Below, one piece after another: positions 13,038 through 13,404 of a stretch of DNA of 13,404 nucleotides; the stretch's first letter is position 1, and every line of letters starts with the position of its first letter. The position numbers and the translations under genes were made by a program. The stretch is from assembly GCA_023250385.1 (NCBI GenBank), contig JAHFAU010000038.1, positions 1-13,404 on the forward strand, written 5' to 3'. This DNA comes from Anaerolineales bacterium. Lineage in GTDB: Bacteria; Chloroflexota; Anaerolineae; Anaerolineales; E44-bin32. The notes beneath the pieces were generated by a model, which ran no database searches, was not told where the DNA came from, and saw nothing but the letters and a program-made list of their open reading frames with translations.

Positions 13038-13062
13038 GGCCTGAGCGTGCGCAGCTCAGGCC
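13038..13062 (+). other. Perfect 9-bp inverted repeat in the second cold-shock leader
   Basis: GGCCTGAGC (13038-13046) and GCTCAGGCC (13054-13062) pair perfectly around a 7-nt loop. No T-run follows, so it is not a terminator. It lies about 80 nt before the start codon, in what is probably the mRNA leader, and could be a temperature-sensitive or protein-binding structure. A DNA operator role is also possible. Confidence 0.6.
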
Positions 13063-13144
13063 GATGTGGTTAAGCCCCCACCCGGCCTCCGAGAACGATA
13101 CAGGCACCTATATCTAAGACTGCCTTAAGGAGGCAAAGAAACAC

Positions 13145-13354
13145 ATGTCGGACCGAGTACAGGGTTCAGTGAAGTGGTTCAATGAGAAGAAGGGCTACGG
13201 ATTCATCGAGCGCGAAGACGGCGACGATGTATTCGTCCACTTCTCGGCGATCTCGGGCGACGGCTTCCGCACCCTCGAGGAAGGCCAGCGGGTGGAGTTC
13301 GCCATCCAGCAGGGCCCCAAGGGTCTGCAGGCGGCCGACGTCATCAAGATCTAA
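13145..13354 (+). CDS. csp: Cold-shock domain protein (CspA family), copy 2
   Basis: A 69-residue cold-shock protein with a single OB-fold domain and intact RNP1 (KGYGFIER) and RNP2 (VFVHF) motifs. The N-terminal DRVQGSVKWFNEKKGYG and C-terminal GPKGLQAADVIKI are canonical. It is an RNA chaperone binding single-stranded nucleic acid in the cytoplasm. The ATG at 13145 has AAGGAGG at 13127-13133, 11 nt upstream, which is slightly long spacing. Compared with copy 1, the RNA-binding face is unchanged and the differences are mostly conservative surface changes. It has its own leader hairpin and terminator and is divergent from the MFS gene. Confidence 0.96.
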   Translation: MSDRVQGSVKWFNEKKGYGFIEREDGDDVFVHFSAISGDGFRTLEEGQRVEFAIQQGPKGLQAADVIKI

Positions 13355-13376
13355 GCCAGCCTGAACCTGCAAACGA

Positions 13377-13403
13377 AAGCCCCCGTGCGCACGGGGGCTT
13401 TTT
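13377..13403 (+). terminator. Intrinsic terminator of the second cold-shock gene
   Basis: AAGCCCCCGT (13377-13386) pairs with ACGGGGGCTT (13391-13400) around a GCGC loop and runs into a T-run ending at 13403. It begins 22 bp after the stop codon and closely resembles the terminator of copy 1, consistent with gene duplication. Confidence 0.92.
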
Positions 13404-13404
13404 C

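Overview
This is a GC-rich bacterial window with twelve protein-coding genes and no RNA genes, insertion sequences, phage genes or CRISPR arrays that I could recognise. The lineage is most likely Chloroflexota (an inference). The reasons are lipoproteins with long Thr-Pro linkers, one carrying an SH3-like and an Ig/FN3-like domain, a TGS-domain GTPase, paired 69-residue cold-shock proteins, and frequent GTG/TTG starts with strong AGGAGG-type ribosome binding sites.

Positions 1-8489, minus strand: one long co-directional block. It starts from a good sigma-70-type promoter (8461-8489) and a leader of about 305 nt. It then encodes a complete polyamine (putrescine-type) ABC uptake system plus its catabolic aldehyde dehydrogenase, closely matching E. 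coli YdcS, YdcW/PatD, YdcT, YdcU and YdcV. The order here is binding protein, dehydrogenase, ATPase, permease, permease, so the dehydrogenase sits inside the transporter genes rather than at the end. A long imperfect stem-loop separates the binding-protein gene from the rest. The dehydrogenase and ATPase genes overlap as TGATG, and the two permease genes overlap by 14 bp. Together the products would import putrescine or a related amine and oxidise 4-aminobutyraldehyde to GABA. The aminotransferase or oxidase that makes the aldehyde is not in the window. Two lipoprotein genes follow on the same strand: a Thr-Pro-linker/SH3-like/FN3-like protein, then a large lipoprotein that runs off the left edge and carries a possible Cys-His-Asp (papain/transglutaminase-like) module.

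Positions 8490-10120, plus strand: a divergently transcribed RhlE-type DEAD-box RNA helicase. It has a near-consensus promoter, a leader of about 126 nt with three consecutive stem-loops (one terminator-like, one touching the ribosome binding site), and a strong intrinsic terminator.

Positions 10129-13404: a minus-strand TGS-domain GTPase diverges from a cold-shock gene. A minus-strand Tet-family MFS exporter diverges from a second cold-shock gene. Both cold-shock genes have a hairpin in the leader and a strong intrinsic terminator. With the adjacent helicase, this part looks like a small RNA-chaperone neighbourhood, though each gene has its own signals.

Most of the window is recognisable housekeeping or transport. 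The least explained parts are the Cys-His-Asp lipoprotein, the structured leaders of the helicase and transporter operon, and the perfect 12-bp inverted repeat that ends in the start codon of the SH3-like lipoprotein gene.
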